64,000 nucleotides of DNA from Bombilactobacillus bombi (GTDB taxonomy: Bacteria; Bacillota; Bacilli; Lactobacillales; Lactobacillaceae). Position numbers and translations under genes: made by a program. The notes under the pieces are model-generated. The model saw nothing but the letters and a program-made list of their open reading frames with translations. It did no database searches and was not told the origin of the DNA. The number at the start of each line of letters is the position of its first letter. Position 1 is the first letter of the stretch. Shown one piece after another: positions 8,979 through 17,627 of this stretch. The stretch lies in NCBI RefSeq assembly GCF_964340835.1, contig NZ_OZ204251.1. One strand, 5' to 3'.

Positions 8979-8995
8979 TATTTTGTCCTCCAAAT

Positions 8996-10510
8996 TTATT
9001 TAGTCTTTTTTGCCATATTTTCTTTATATTTATCATAATCGGTAACCATTAAAAAGTAATTGTCGGGATCATGACGGTATTCTAATTGCGGAATAGCAAT
9101 TAAAATTACAATAACTGCAATAATACCTACTACACCTAGGAACTTCATCAAAATAGTAAAGAATGGCCAAACAGTATCCCAATCAAACATTCCTAAGTAA
9201 CCACCGAATTTAGATAAACCAATCCAGCTAGAAATAAATGCAGCTCCAAATACTTGAATTAACCCACTGATAAATGGTAGTAACATCGCTGCTTTAGCCC
9301 CGGCACGCTTATTAGCATAAACACCAAAAGCTGCATTATCAAAGAATAGTGGAATAAAACCAGCAATAATAATTGTAGGGGAATGTAGAACTAATAAAGC
9401 AGCTATAGCTAAGAATTGACCCAAAGCGCCGAATAAAAAGCCAATGGTAACTGCATTAGGTTCCCCAAAAGCAAAGGTCGCAGCCACATCGATTCCAGGA
9501 ACAGAACCTGGCAATAAACGATCAGAAATTCCGGTAAAGCTTTCTGTTAGTTCACCCACGAAGGTCCGAACACCTAACTGCAAAATAGCCAAGTTAACTG
9601 CAAAACTCAACGAAGTAGTTAAGATATAAAATAGAAAGCTTCCATTAGGAGCCAATCCAGAAGCACCTTTGGTAGACACATACAATTGATTGAAATATGG
9701 ACGGCCTAATACCAACATAATAATTCCAAAGAAGAACAACATCAAAATACCAGTAGCAACCATATTTTCATTAAAAATCTTTAAAAAACCTGGTAATTCA
9801 ATATCTTCTAAGCCCTTAGTTTCTTTTTGAACTTTCTTTTCGTGTGCCTTAAATTTGTCTGCTAACCACGAAACAAATGCAATCCCAAATCCCTGTTGAT
9901 GAGCGACTGCAAAGCCACCACCATCAGTTAAATCTTGAGTATAACGAATTGTTAAATTGGAACCAACTGCCCAATACAATCCGAGAATAATGCCCATAAC
10001 TACTAATACTTCAATTCGTCCCATTTTAGGGAAGCAAAATAACAAAATCCAAAAAGCTGTAGCTGATTGTTGAACTTGAACGTTACCTGTAGTAAAAACT
10101 GCTCTTAGTTTAGTATATTTTTGAAATCTAACTAATAAAATATTAAAAACAAAAGCAAAAAGTAAGAGTAACATTACGTCACCAAAAGTTCTTCCAAAAG
10201 TTTTAACTACACCTTCAGTAACTGCATTTTGACCAAAATACGGATCAATAACTGTTGCTGTTAAATGAAATCTTGTTTTTAAGCCAGCTAAAATTGGTCT
10301 AAAGCTGCTAACTAAACCATTAGAACCAACAATTAATATCATATAACCAATAACTGCTTTTAAAAAACCGGCAATAGATTCATAAATGGGTTTTTTCTCT
10401 AAAATATAACCTAGCAAAACAATAAAACCAATCATATATGCTGGCTGTGTTAAGATGTTAGCCGCAAAATATTCCCAAATTTTAATCAGAATATTTACAA
10501 ACTGCTGCAT
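8996..10510 (-). CDS. ulaA: PTS ascorbate-family EIIC permease (UlaA/SgaT)
   Basis: A 504-residue membrane permease of the L-ascorbate PTS family, with 10-11 hydrophobic segments. Conserved stretches include NILTQPAYMIGFIVLLGYIL at the N-terminus, NAVTEGVVKTFGRTFGD, TDGGGFAVAHQQGFGIAFVSW, VRTFVGELTESFTGISDRLLPGSVPGID and FFDNAAFGVYANK. It imports ascorbate (or a related acid sugar) with phosphorylation by EIIB. It is somewhat longer than the enterobacterial protein because of a C-terminal hydrophilic tail (EYRHDPDNYF...). AGGTG lies 8 bases before the ATG. Confidence 0.9.
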   Translation of the reverse strand: MQQFVNILIKIWEYFAANILTQPAYMIGFIVLLGYILEKKPIYESIAGFLKAVIGYMILIVGSNGLVSSFRPILAGLKTRFHLTATVIDPYFGQNAVTEGVVKTFGRTFGDVMLLLLFAFVFNILLVRFQKYTKLRAVFTTGNVQVQQSATAFWILLFCFPKMGRIEVLVVMGIILGLYWAVGSNLTIRYTQDLTDGGGFAVAHQQGFGIAFVSWLADKFKAHEKKVQKETKGLEDIELPGFLKIFNENMVATGILMLFFFGIIMLVLGRPYFNQLYVSTKGASGLAPNGSFLFYILTTSLSFAVNLAILQLGVRTFVGELTESFTGISDRLLPGSVPGIDVAATFAFGEPNAVTIGFLFGALGQFLAIAALLVLHSPTIIIAGFIPLFFDNAAFGVYANKRAGAKAAMLLPFISGLIQVFGAAFISSWIGLSKFGGYLGMFDWDTVWPFFTILMKFLGVVGIIAVIVILIAIPQLEYRHDPDNYFLMVTDYDKYKENMAKKTK

Positions 10511-10525
10511 ATTAGTTCACCTCAC

Positions 10526-10987
10526 TTATTCTTGGTATTCTTTGACTATTTTTTTAAAATCTTCAACATTTTGGATATTCAATAACTTTTCTATAAAACC
10601 GTCAGCCATCAATACTTCTGACAAATCACTGATATTTTTTAAATGTATTTTGGGATCACGTGCAGCCAAAGTAAAAAACAGTTGTGCATGTGAATCTGGA
10701 TTATTTTCATCAAAAACTACTGGTTGAGGAAATTTGGTAAATCCAATCGCTGTTCCCAGCACATTGTCGCTTTCGGCCATTGCATGGGGCATTGCAACTC
10801 CTGGAACAATTACAATATATGGCCCATTAGTAACTACATTGTTTATTATCTCATCAGTGTATCCCGGCTTAATATACCCATGCTCAATTAACTTATCGCT
10901 AGCTTGTTTTAAAGCCTCTTTCCAATCTTTCGGGGATGAAGTTTTAACATCCACTAAATCTCTTTCGATCATATCTTCTAATAACAT
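10526..10987 (-). CDS. ulaC: PTS EIIA component (mannitol/fructose/ascorbate type)
   Basis: A 153-residue cytoplasmic phosphocarrier of the PTS_EIIA_2 fold. The phosphorylated His is in GVAMPHAMAESD near residue 70, and FFTLAARDPKIHLKNISDL follows. It relays phosphate from HPr to the EIIB above. It lies 12 bases after the lactonase gene and 15 before the EIIC gene. The ribosome binding site is weak (AAGG about 9 bases upstream), so it may depend on translational coupling with the lactonase gene. Confidence 0.9.
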   Translation of the reverse strand: MLLEDMIERDLVDVKTSSPKDWKEALKQASDKLIEHGYIKPGYTDEIINNVVTNGPYIVIVPGVAMPHAMAESDNVLGTAIGFTKFPQPVVFDENNPDSHAQLFFTLAARDPKIHLKNISDLSEVLMADGFIEKLLNIQNVEDFKKIVKEYQE

Positions 10988-10999
10988 GTCTTCACAACC

Positions 11000-12070
11000 T
11001 TATAGGAATGATGGGAATGGTGTATCGTTGTCAATGGAGAATACATCGTGAAAACCACGATCAAAATTAAATTCCAAACGGTCCTTATCATTTGGATAAG
11101 TAAATTGGCCACCAACTTGCCAAATAAATGGTTTAAATTTGTATTGCAAACGATCTTTCTTAAAGTTCCATAACATTGTAATTTCTTTTGGATCTGCCAT
11201 AAAGTTTGTCCAAATATCATAATGTACAGGAATGATAACTTTAGTATTTAAAGATTCTGCCATCCGTAAAATATCTACTGATGTAACTTTATCAGTGATA
11301 CCACGAGGATTTTCACCATATGCCCCTAAAGCAACATCAATTTTATTTTCATTACCATGCTTAGCTAGCATATTAGAATAATGCGAATCAGCAGCATGAT
11401 AAAGGTTGCCACCTGTTGTTTCAAATAAGTAATTAACAGCAATTTTATTCATATCTTGAGGCATTTTACCTTTGAGTTGAACGTTGGGATCATCTTCAGT
11501 AACTAAGGCAGTCCGATCAAATCCTTCTAAAACTTTGACTTTGGTTTTACCGATTGTTACTTCATCACCAGGTTTTACTACTACAGTTTTTTCTGCAGGC
11601 ACGCCCCAACTTTGCCAGATTTGGCAAACTTGTTCTGGTCCATAAAATTTAGCTTGTGGACAGTTACTATTTACAGCAGCAGCAGTATTAACGTCTAAAT
11701 GATCAGAATGAATATGACTTACAAACAAAGCATCAACATCTTTAATCGCAAATGGATCAATAACAAATGGTTTATTGCGCAAATTAGGTTGAAGATTTTG
11801 CACTCCACTCATTCTTTGCATCTGATGACCTTTTCTCATTTTGCCAGTACCGTGTGAGCGCTTACCTGTACCACACCACATATCAACTAAAATGTTAGTA
11901 TCTTCAGCTGTTTTTAACCAAATACCTGTACAACCTAACCACCACATTGAAAAGGTATTAGGTTTAACCTTAGTATTTGCAATTTCTTCGTTGAGCCATG
12001 TACCCCATTCAGGAAAAGTATCCATTATCCAACTTTCACGAGTTACGTTATTAATATTTTTATCAGCCAT
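11000..12070 (-). CDS. ulaG: L-ascorbate-6-phosphate lactonase
   Basis: A 356-residue cytoplasmic metallo-beta-lactamase-fold enzyme that opens the lactone ring of ascorbate-6-phosphate to give 3-keto-L-gulonate-6-phosphate. The metal-binding motif is SHIHSDHLDVNT (HxHxDH). Further ligands are in HAADSHYSNM and VIIPVHYDIWTNFM. The N-terminal MWWLGCTGIWLKT and DMWCGTGKR are typical of UlaG. It is the first gene of the ula operon (ulaG-ulaC-ulaA-ulaB-ulaD), with GGAGG eight bases before ATG and a promoter overlapped by a cre site. Confidence 0.93.
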   Translation of the reverse strand: MADKNINNVTRESWIMDTFPEWGTWLNEEIANTKVKPNTFSMWWLGCTGIWLKTAEDTNILVDMWCGTGKRSHGTGKMRKGHQMQRMSGVQNLQPNLRNKPFVIDPFAIKDVDALFVSHIHSDHLDVNTAAAVNSNCPQAKFYGPEQVCQIWQSWGVPAEKTVVVKPGDEVTIGKTKVKVLEGFDRTALVTEDDPNVQLKGKMPQDMNKIAVNYLFETTGGNLYHAADSHYSNMLAKHGNENKIDVALGAYGENPRGITDKVTSVDILRMAESLNTKVIIPVHYDIWTNFMADPKEITMLWNFKKDRLQYKFKPFIWQVGGQFTYPNDKDRLEFNFDRGFHDVFSIDNDTPFPSFL

Positions 12071-12108
12071 AATAATTCCTCCAACGTTTAGTATTTATTT
12101 CACTATTA

Positions 12109-12137
12109 AGATTAAGCCTATTTGCAATCGATTTCAA
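12109..12137 (-). promoter_or_regulatory. ula operon promoter
   Basis: On the minus strand TTGAAA (12132-12137) and TAATCT (12109-12114) are 17 bases apart, about 38 bases before the ulaG start. The -35 lies within the cre site. Confidence 0.6.
12123..12136 (-). promoter_or_regulatory. CcpA-binding cre site of the ula operon
   Basis: TGCAATCGATTTCA fits the consensus TGNAANCGNTNNCA at every specified position. It overlaps the -35 and the spacer of the ula promoter, so CcpA binding would block RNA polymerase. This predicts carbon catabolite repression of ascorbate use. Confidence 0.75.
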
Positions 12138-12251
12138 TCAATGGTTATGAACTATTGAACTTTTTTACGTTTCTTTATGTCTCTTTTACGGTTTTTGTTA
12201 CTATATAAACTTTTAATAAGTTTTTAATTCATAAAAAATGTATTGCAACAT

Positions 12252-12296
12252 AAAAAGGCTCTTTAAAAGTCTGAATAATCAACTTTTAAAGAGCCT
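12252..12296 (-). terminator. Terminator of the phosphoketolase gene
   Basis: AGGCTCTTTAAAAGT (12256-12270) pairs perfectly with ACTTTTAAAGAGCCT (12282-12296), followed by T residues on the minus strand. Confidence 0.85.
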
Positions 12297-12320
12297 AAGA
12301 AGTAACTAAAGTTATATTAT

Positions 12321-14687
12321 TTAATCATTAAATCCCTTGAATTTCCATGATTGAACTTCTGGCAAATCTTCACCAGTTTCACGAATATAATCATGATGTT
12401 CTTGAATCTTTTGATCCATTTGTTGACTAAAATCACTGGCCTTATCGCCATAAACCAACTCACCAGCGTGTTGTGCTAAATGGAAACGATCCATAGAATT
12501 CAATACTCGCATATCAAATGGAGTCGTAATATCACCATTTTCACGATAACCATGTGGATACATATTATGATTATGACGGTCAAAGAAGATATCACGCAAC
12601 AAATCTTCATAACCATGGAAAGCAAAGATAATTGGAGTATCTTTGGTAAAGAAACCATCAAATTCAGCATCACTAAGGCCACGTTCATTATGCTTAGGTG
12701 CTTGTAATTTTAATAAATCTACAACGTTAATAAATCTAATCTTCATTTCAGGGAAGTTTTGGTGCAAGATATCAATTGCAGCTAAAGTTTCCATATTTGG
12801 CTCAGTACCAGCTGCAGCAAAGACAATATCAGGCTTTTGACCATGATCATTACTTGCCCAGTCAATTACTTTCAAACCATTGTCTACTAACTCTTCGGCT
12901 TCAGCCATAGAATAAAATTGTGGCCGCGGCTGTTTGGATGCAATAATCAGATTAATAACTTCTTCATCATTTAAAATCCGATCAGCTAAAGCTAACAAAG
13001 TGTTAGTATCAGCTGGTAAATACTCGCGAATATACTTGGATTTCTTTTCTGCTAAATGAGTTAAAATACCTGGATCTTGGTGTGTATAACCATTGTGATC
13101 TTGTTGGAAAGATGTTGAAGTTGAAATAACATTCAAAGCTGGATATTTATTACGCCAAGATTGTTCATCTGCTTTACGTAACCATTTAAAGTGCTGTGTC
13201 AGCATTGAATCAATAACCCGTAAGAAGGCTTCATAACTAGTAAAAATACCATGACGACCAGTCAATGTATACCCTTCTAACCAGCCTTCAGATTGATGTT
13301 CTGACAATTGTGCATCTAATACTCGACCAGCTGGAGCTTCAAATTGATCATTAGGCTTTTTAACTGGCTCCATCCATTGCCGATCGGTTACCTCAAAAAT
13401 ATGATTCAAACGATTAGACATTGTTTCATCAGGACCAAACATTCTGAAAGTAGTTGGGTTCTTTTTAATCAAATCGCGTAAATATTTACCAAATTCAATC
13501 ATATCTTGTGCATCTTGACTGCCCGGATGATCTAATTTCAATTGATAATCACGATAGTCTGGTAATTCTAATGGTTTTGGATCAATACCACCATTGGTAA
13601 TTGGATTCTTAGCCATTCGGTGATTACCTTTAGGCGTCAATGCTTGAATTTCTGATTTCAAAGTTCCACTGTCATCAAATAAGTCTTCTGGATGATAAGA
13701 TTTTAGCCAAGCAGTTAAAGCATCAGCGTGTTCCATATCATTTTGGTCAACTGGAATTGGAATTTGATGAGCTCTAAAGGAATTTTCAATCGGTTCGCCA
13801 TCCCATTCCTTAGGACCAGTCCAACCTTTAGGAGCGCGGAAAATCAACATTGGCCAAACTGGACGTGTAGCCTCAGCGGCAGTATTTTGGCGAGCCTTAG
13901 TTTGAATATCTTTGATTTTTTCAATAGCCTGATCCATAGCCTGAGCCATCACAGGATTTAATTTGACTGGATCGTCGCCTTCAACAAAAATTGGCTCCCA
14001 ACCCATACCTTCAAAATACTTAGTCAATTCTTCATCTGTTTTACGAGACAAAATAGTTGGATTAGAAATTTTAAATCCATTTAAATTCAAAATTGGCAAT
14101 ACAGCACCATCATTAACGGGATTAATAAAGACATTGGAGAACCAAGAAGTTGCTAAAGGTCCAGTTTCAGCTTCTCCATCACCCACAACAACAGCGCTAA
14201 TCACATCTGGATTATCCAAAATAGCACCCACACCATGAGAAAGAGAATATCCTAATTCTCCACCTTCATGAATTGAACCAGGTGTCTCAGGAGCAGCATG
14301 TGAAGCAACACCACCTGGGAAAGAGAATTGCTTAAAGAGTTTTTGTAAACCAGATTCATCTTGCGTAATTTCAGGATAGATTTCACTATAACTTCCATCA
14401 AGATAGGAGTTAGAAACCATTACTTGACCACCATGACCTGGTCCTTCGATATAAAACATATTTAAATTGTACTTATTAATAACACGGTTTAAATGACTAT
14501 AAATAAAGTTTTGACCCGCAATTGTACCCCAATGACCAATTGGATGAACTTTAACGTCACTGGCTTTTAAGGGCCGTTTCAACAATGGATTATCTTTTAA
14601 ATATAATTGACCTACGGAAATATAATTAGCCGCATTAAAATATTTATGCATGAGACTAAAATATTCAGGGCTATTGTAATCTGTCAT
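12321..14687 (-). CDS. xfp: Xylulose-5-phosphate/fructose-6-phosphate phosphoketolase
   Basis: A 788-residue thiamine-diphosphate enzyme that splits xylulose-5-phosphate (and possibly fructose-6-phosphate) to acetyl phosphate plus glyceraldehyde-3-phosphate (or erythrose-4-phosphate). It is the key step of heterolactic fermentation. Features are HPIGHWGTIAGQNFIYSHLN, EGPGHGGQVMVSNSYLDGSY, the ThDP motif GDGEAETGPLATSW and STSFQQDHNGYTHQDPG. Length matches the family. The ATG at 14687 is chosen because GGGAGG lies 8 bases upstream; an upstream ATG overlaps this site. Strong consensus promoter, own terminator; a GntR regulator gene lies immediately upstream on the same strand. Confidence 0.95.
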   Translation of the reverse strand: MTDYNSPEYFSLMHKYFNAANYISVGQLYLKDNPLLKRPLKASDVKVHPIGHWGTIAGQNFIYSHLNRVINKYNLNMFYIEGPGHGGQVMVSNSYLDGSYSEIYPEITQDESGLQKLFKQFSFPGGVASHAAPETPGSIHEGGELGYSLSHGVGAILDNPDVISAVVVGDGEAETGPLATSWFSNVFINPVNDGAVLPILNLNGFKISNPTILSRKTDEELTKYFEGMGWEPIFVEGDDPVKLNPVMAQAMDQAIEKIKDIQTKARQNTAAEATRPVWPMLIFRAPKGWTGPKEWDGEPIENSFRAHQIPIPVDQNDMEHADALTAWLKSYHPEDLFDDSGTLKSEIQALTPKGNHRMAKNPITNGGIDPKPLELPDYRDYQLKLDHPGSQDAQDMIEFGKYLRDLIKKNPTTFRMFGPDETMSNRLNHIFEVTDRQWMEPVKKPNDQFEAPAGRVLDAQLSEHQSEGWLEGYTLTGRHGIFTSYEAFLRVIDSMLTQHFKWLRKADEQSWRNKYPALNVISTSTSFQQDHNGYTHQDPGILTHLAEKKSKYIREYLPADTNTLLALADRILNDEEVINLIIASKQPRPQFYSMAEAEELVDNGLKVIDWASNDHGQKPDIVFAAAGTEPNMETLAAIDILHQNFPEMKIRFINVVDLLKLQAPKHNERGLSDAEFDGFFTKDTPIIFAFHGYEDLLRDIFFDRHNHNMYPHGYRENGDITTPFDMRVLNSMDRFHLAQHAGELVYGDKASDFSQQMDQKIQEHHDYIRETGEDLPEVQSWKFKGFND

Positions 14688-14720
14688 GTAATGACCTCCC
14701 ATAATTTGTCTTACACATTA

Positions 14721-14749
14721 TTTATAAACCGTTCTTCATCATTTGTCAA
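14721..14749 (-). promoter_or_regulatory. Strong sigma-A promoter of xfp
   Basis: A perfect -35 TTGACA (14744-14749 on the minus strand), 17-base spacer, then TATAAA (14721-14726). It fits a highly expressed central enzyme. Confidence 0.8.
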
Positions 14750-14756
14750 CCATTTA

Positions 14757-14779
14757 AAAAATTGGTGCGTTCCAATTTT
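14757..14779 (-). terminator. Short terminator after the GntR gene
   Basis: AAAATTGG and CCAATTTT around a six-base loop, followed by T residues on the minus strand. It overlaps the stop codon of the regulator gene and separates it from the xfp promoter. Confidence 0.6.
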
Positions 14780-15503
14780 ATTTACCTAAGTTAACAAACG
14801 TCGAAAAATTTAAATAGCGATAATGTAACCGCATGCTCGAATACTCAAACGGCGTGCCATCATCCACAAAAAATATCCCTGCCATAATTCCTACAGGCTC
14901 AGTAGTTTTTAAATGTAACAGATCTTGATCTTCCACTGACGACGGTTCTGTAGTGACATCTAAATAGGCGCGATTAATGATTGTGTTTTCTTGATCTTCT
15001 AAGTAATTGAACAAAGAATGTTCTAATAATTTTTTAGATAATTGAGGAAATACTTTAACCGGAATATAGCTTTGCTCAATCAAAATAGGTACTTCATCTA
15101 ATTTGCGTAATCTTTTAAAACTATAAACAAAATCATCAGCTGTTAAAAAGAGATTTTCTTTAATTGCAGCATCCGGCTTAACAACATCCAAGTTCAAAAC
15201 TTCAATCTGTTGCTGCTTGCCATTAGTTACAATTGAAGTTGTTAAGCCAACATTATCGCCAGTGTAGTCTAAAGCAGTTTTATTTCTCAAAAATAATGGA
15301 TTAATAAAATTACCTGAGCCTTGTTTTTTAAAAATAATTCCTTGATCAGCTAATAATTGAATAGCTCGCTTAATTGAACTGCGACTGACCGCAAATTCTT
15401 CAGCTAAAGTGCGTTCATCAGGTAGTTTCATCGTTTGATATTGATGTTTAGATATATTATTTTTAATAGTACTTGCTAAAGATACATATAATGGCTTTTT
15501 CAT
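14778..15503 (-). CDS. GntR-family regulator with UTRA domain (HutC type)
   Basis: A 241-residue transcription factor. The winged helix is at residues 5-70 (LPDERTLAEEFAVSRSSIKRAIQLLADQGIIFKKQGSGNFI). A UTRA ligand-binding domain follows (FVYSFKRLRKLDEVPILIEQSYIPVKVFPQL; ending PFEYSSMRLHYRYLNF). Such domains sense sugar phosphates or other small molecules. It lies immediately upstream of xfp, which suggests a regulatory link, though a terminator and a separate promoter stand between them. Neither effector nor operator could be identified. Confidence 0.85.
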   Translation of the reverse strand: MKKPLYVSLASTIKNNISKHQYQTMKLPDERTLAEEFAVSRSSIKRAIQLLADQGIIFKKQGSGNFINPLFLRNKTALDYTGDNVGLTTSIVTNGKQQQIEVLNLDVVKPDAAIKENLFLTADDFVYSFKRLRKLDEVPILIEQSYIPVKVFPQLSKKLLEHSLFNYLEDQENTIINRAYLDVTTEPSSVEDQDLLHLKTTEPVGIMAGIFFVDDGTPFEYSSMRLHYRYLNFSTFVNLGK

Positions 15504-15683
15504 TAAATTCTATTCTCCAATAATAAATTAATTGTCTAATCTAACTCATGTAGAACTAAATTGCTTAATATGGTAAACTAATTCTTAAGATAATATTAAG
15601 ATTTTATAACGCTTCTCTATTATTTTAACAGATATATTTATAACATTTTGTAATTCGAGTTCTCGGAGGGAACAACTTCTATC

Positions 15684-17444
15684 ATGAAAAAAAATAATTT
15701 ACTATGGTCAGCCGTTCTTACTTCTGCAACCATTTTGGCCACTTTGCCAATTCAAAACGTTAAAGCAGAAATTGAACAACAAAGTGCCAATCAAACTACG
15801 AATCAATCAATTGACTCTAACTTACATAATAAAACGGACGATTCTGCAACTTATAGTACAGTTGCTAGCAATAACCAACCATCTCCAGCAACTTTGACTG
15901 CCAGTCAAACTAATGCCACACCACTAACAGCAGCAGGAAATGCTGCTTCATTTTCAACTAATAGTAGTATTTCTCAAGTTGAATTTTTAAAGCGAATCAA
16001 AGCGGGCTCAATTAATAGCTGGCAACAATATCAGATTTTACCCTCAATCACAGCAGCACAAGCCATTTTAGAATCAGGATGGGGCAATTCCCAATTAGCA
16101 CAAAAATATAATAATCTCTTTGGTATCAAAGGTTCCAATAATGGCCAAGCAATTGTTTTACCTACCGGCGAAGAAGTTAATGGTACTAATATCACTATTG
16201 ATTCTCAATTCCGTGTATATGCTAGCTGGGATGAAAGTATGGCTGATCACGGAATCTTTTTAAATAATAATTCTCGCTATCATAATTTGTTAGGTATTCA
16301 AGATTATCGCCAAGTAGCTCAACTATTACAACAAGATGGTTATGCTACTGCTTCAAACTATGCGCAAGCGCTAATTAGAATTATTGAACGTAATAATTTA
16401 CAAGCTTGGGATCAAGAAGTTTTAGGCAATAACACTAGTGTTCCTACTCCAGTTCCTCATATTGAAGCCCAAGCAAACAACATTGAAAGTGGCACTTATA
16501 CTTTTAAAAATGCTACTAATATCTATACCAGTGCTAGCACTCAAGGTAAAGTTGTAGGACAATACCAAGCCGGTCAAAAAGTTGTTTATAATGGTAAAGT
16601 CCAAGCAGAAGGAACTACTTGGTTACGTTATACTTCTTATTCTGGAACTGAGTGTTATGTACCTATGACTACTCCTGTTGTTAATCCAGCTCAAACTACT
16701 AAGTCTAACTCAAAGACCAAACCTCATGATACCACAGCAAGCAACAATGAAAGTGGTACTTATACTTTTAAAAATGCTACTAACATCTATACCAGTGCTA
16801 GCGCTCATGGCAAAGTTGTGGGACAATACCAAGCGGGCCAAAAGGTTGTTTATAATGGTAAAGTCCAAGCAGAAGGAACTACTTGGCTACGTTATACCTC
16901 GTATTCTGGGACTGTATGTTATGTTCCAATGTCTGATAATTCTTCTAATGCTGTATCATCCAAACCCAAAACTTCAGTATCATTACCAACAAATAATATT
17001 ACCAATGAGACCGGCACTTACACTTTTAAAACGCCAACTAATATTTATAGTGACACTAATGTGAATGGTAAAGTTATTGGCCAATATCAAGTAGGTCAAC
17101 AAGTAGTATATAATGGCAAAATCACTGCTAACAATGTTACTTGGCTACGTTATATTTCTTACTCAGGCAGTATCTGTTATGTGCCTCTCAATAATACTAA
17201 ACAAGATTCACCTGCCAAGATTTCCACTCCTAAGGCAACTGCGCCAACAGCTGCTTATGGTACTTATACTTTTACGACAACTACTAATATCCGAACCAGC
17301 CCTAGTTTAAAAGGAAAAATCGTTGGCTATTATAGCGCTGGTCAACAAGTATTTTATAATGGCAAAGTTGTAGGTGATGGTTATACTTGGCTTTACTACC
17401 AAACCAAATCTGGAGCAACTTGCTATGTTGCAGTTATTAAATAA
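15684..17444 (+). CDS. Secreted GH73 N-acetylglucosaminidase with four SH3b repeats
   Basis: A 586-residue secreted cell-wall hydrolase. A signal peptide (residues 1-28, cleavage near VKA) is followed by a Ser/Thr/Asn-rich linker. The GH73 catalytic domain is at about 95-245 (QAILESGWGNSQLAQKYNNLFGIKG, with the catalytic Glu in ILESGWG; YASWDESMADHG). Four SH3b wall-binding repeats of about 58 residues follow, each with GTYTFK...TNIYTS...GKVVGQYQAGQKVVYNGK...TWLRYTS. Repeats one and two are nearly identical at DNA level. GGAGGG is about 13 bases before the ATG, an unusually long spacing, and no other in-frame start exists. Probable role: daughter-cell separation or wall turnover. Confidence 0.92.
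   Translation: MKKNNLLWSAVLTSATILATLPIQNVKAEIEQQSANQTTNQSIDSNLHNKTDDSATYSTVASNNQPSPATLTASQTNATPLTAAGNAASFSTNSSISQVEFLKRIKAGSINSWQQYQILPSITAAQAILESGWGNSQLAQKYNNLFGIKGSNNGQAIVLPTGEEVNGTNITIDSQFRVYASWDESMADHGIFLNNNSRYHNLLGIQDYRQVAQLLQQDGYATASNYAQALIRIIERNNLQAWDQEVLGNNTSVPTPVPHIEAQANNIESGTYTFKNATNIYTSASTQGKVVGQYQAGQKVVYNGKVQAEGTTWLRYTSYSGTECYVPMTTPVVNPAQTTKSNSKTKPHDTTASNNESGTYTFKNATNIYTSASAHGKVVGQYQAGQKVVYNGKVQAEGTTWLRYTSYSGTVCYVPMSDNSSNAVSSKPKTSVSLPTNNITNETGTYTFKTPTNIYSDTNVNGKVIGQYQVGQQVVYNGKITANNVTWLRYISYSGSICYVPLNNTKQDSPAKISTPKATAPTAAYGTYTFTTTTNIRTSPSLKGKIVGYYSAGQQVFYNGKVVGDGYTWLYYQTKSGATCYVAVIK
16485..16932 (+). repeat. Near-identical tandem SH3b-coding repeats
   Basis: Two 184-base units (16485-16668 and 16749-16932) inside the autolysin gene differ at only a modest number of positions, many silent, and are separated by an 80-base linker. 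Units three (from about 17007) and four (from about 17254) encode the same domain but have diverged. Recombination between units one and two could change repeat number in frame. Confidence 0.8.
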
Positions 17445-17465
17445 TTATTATTAAATATCTAAAGG

Positions 17466-17490
17466 AGACTGGAAAAATTCCAGTCTTTTT
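17466..17490 (+). terminator. Terminator of the autolysin gene
   Basis: GACTGGAA and TTCCAGTC with a short loop, then a run of T. Confidence 0.85.
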
Positions 17491-17582
17491 TAATATCAAA
17501 ACTTCACAACTAATTTTTTTAAATAATTGCTTAGTTCTCTTGACAAATATTGATTACCCGCATAGGCTAAAACTTTAATCAC

Positions 17583-17591
17583 TGGTATAAT
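17583..17591 (+). promoter_or_regulatory. Extended -10 promoter of the CNNM/CBS gene
   Basis: TGGTATAAT (TG at 17583, TATAAT 17586-17591) has a perfect -10 with the TGN extension. No good -35 is visible at 17 bases. It lies 36 bases before the TTG start. Confidence 0.5.
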
Positions 17592-17627
17592 AGAAGTAAA
17601 ACCAATTTTAGAAATGGGGAATAATAG

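Noticed and set aside
8635..9003. Plus-strand open frame across ulaD/ulaB
   Set aside because: It is a shadow of the strongly supported ulaB and ulaD genes. It has no ribosome binding site and low-complexity composition.
11000..11220. Minus-strand frame of 80 codons (10978-11220) inside the end of ulaG
   Set aside because: It lies out of frame within ulaG and has no independent start site.
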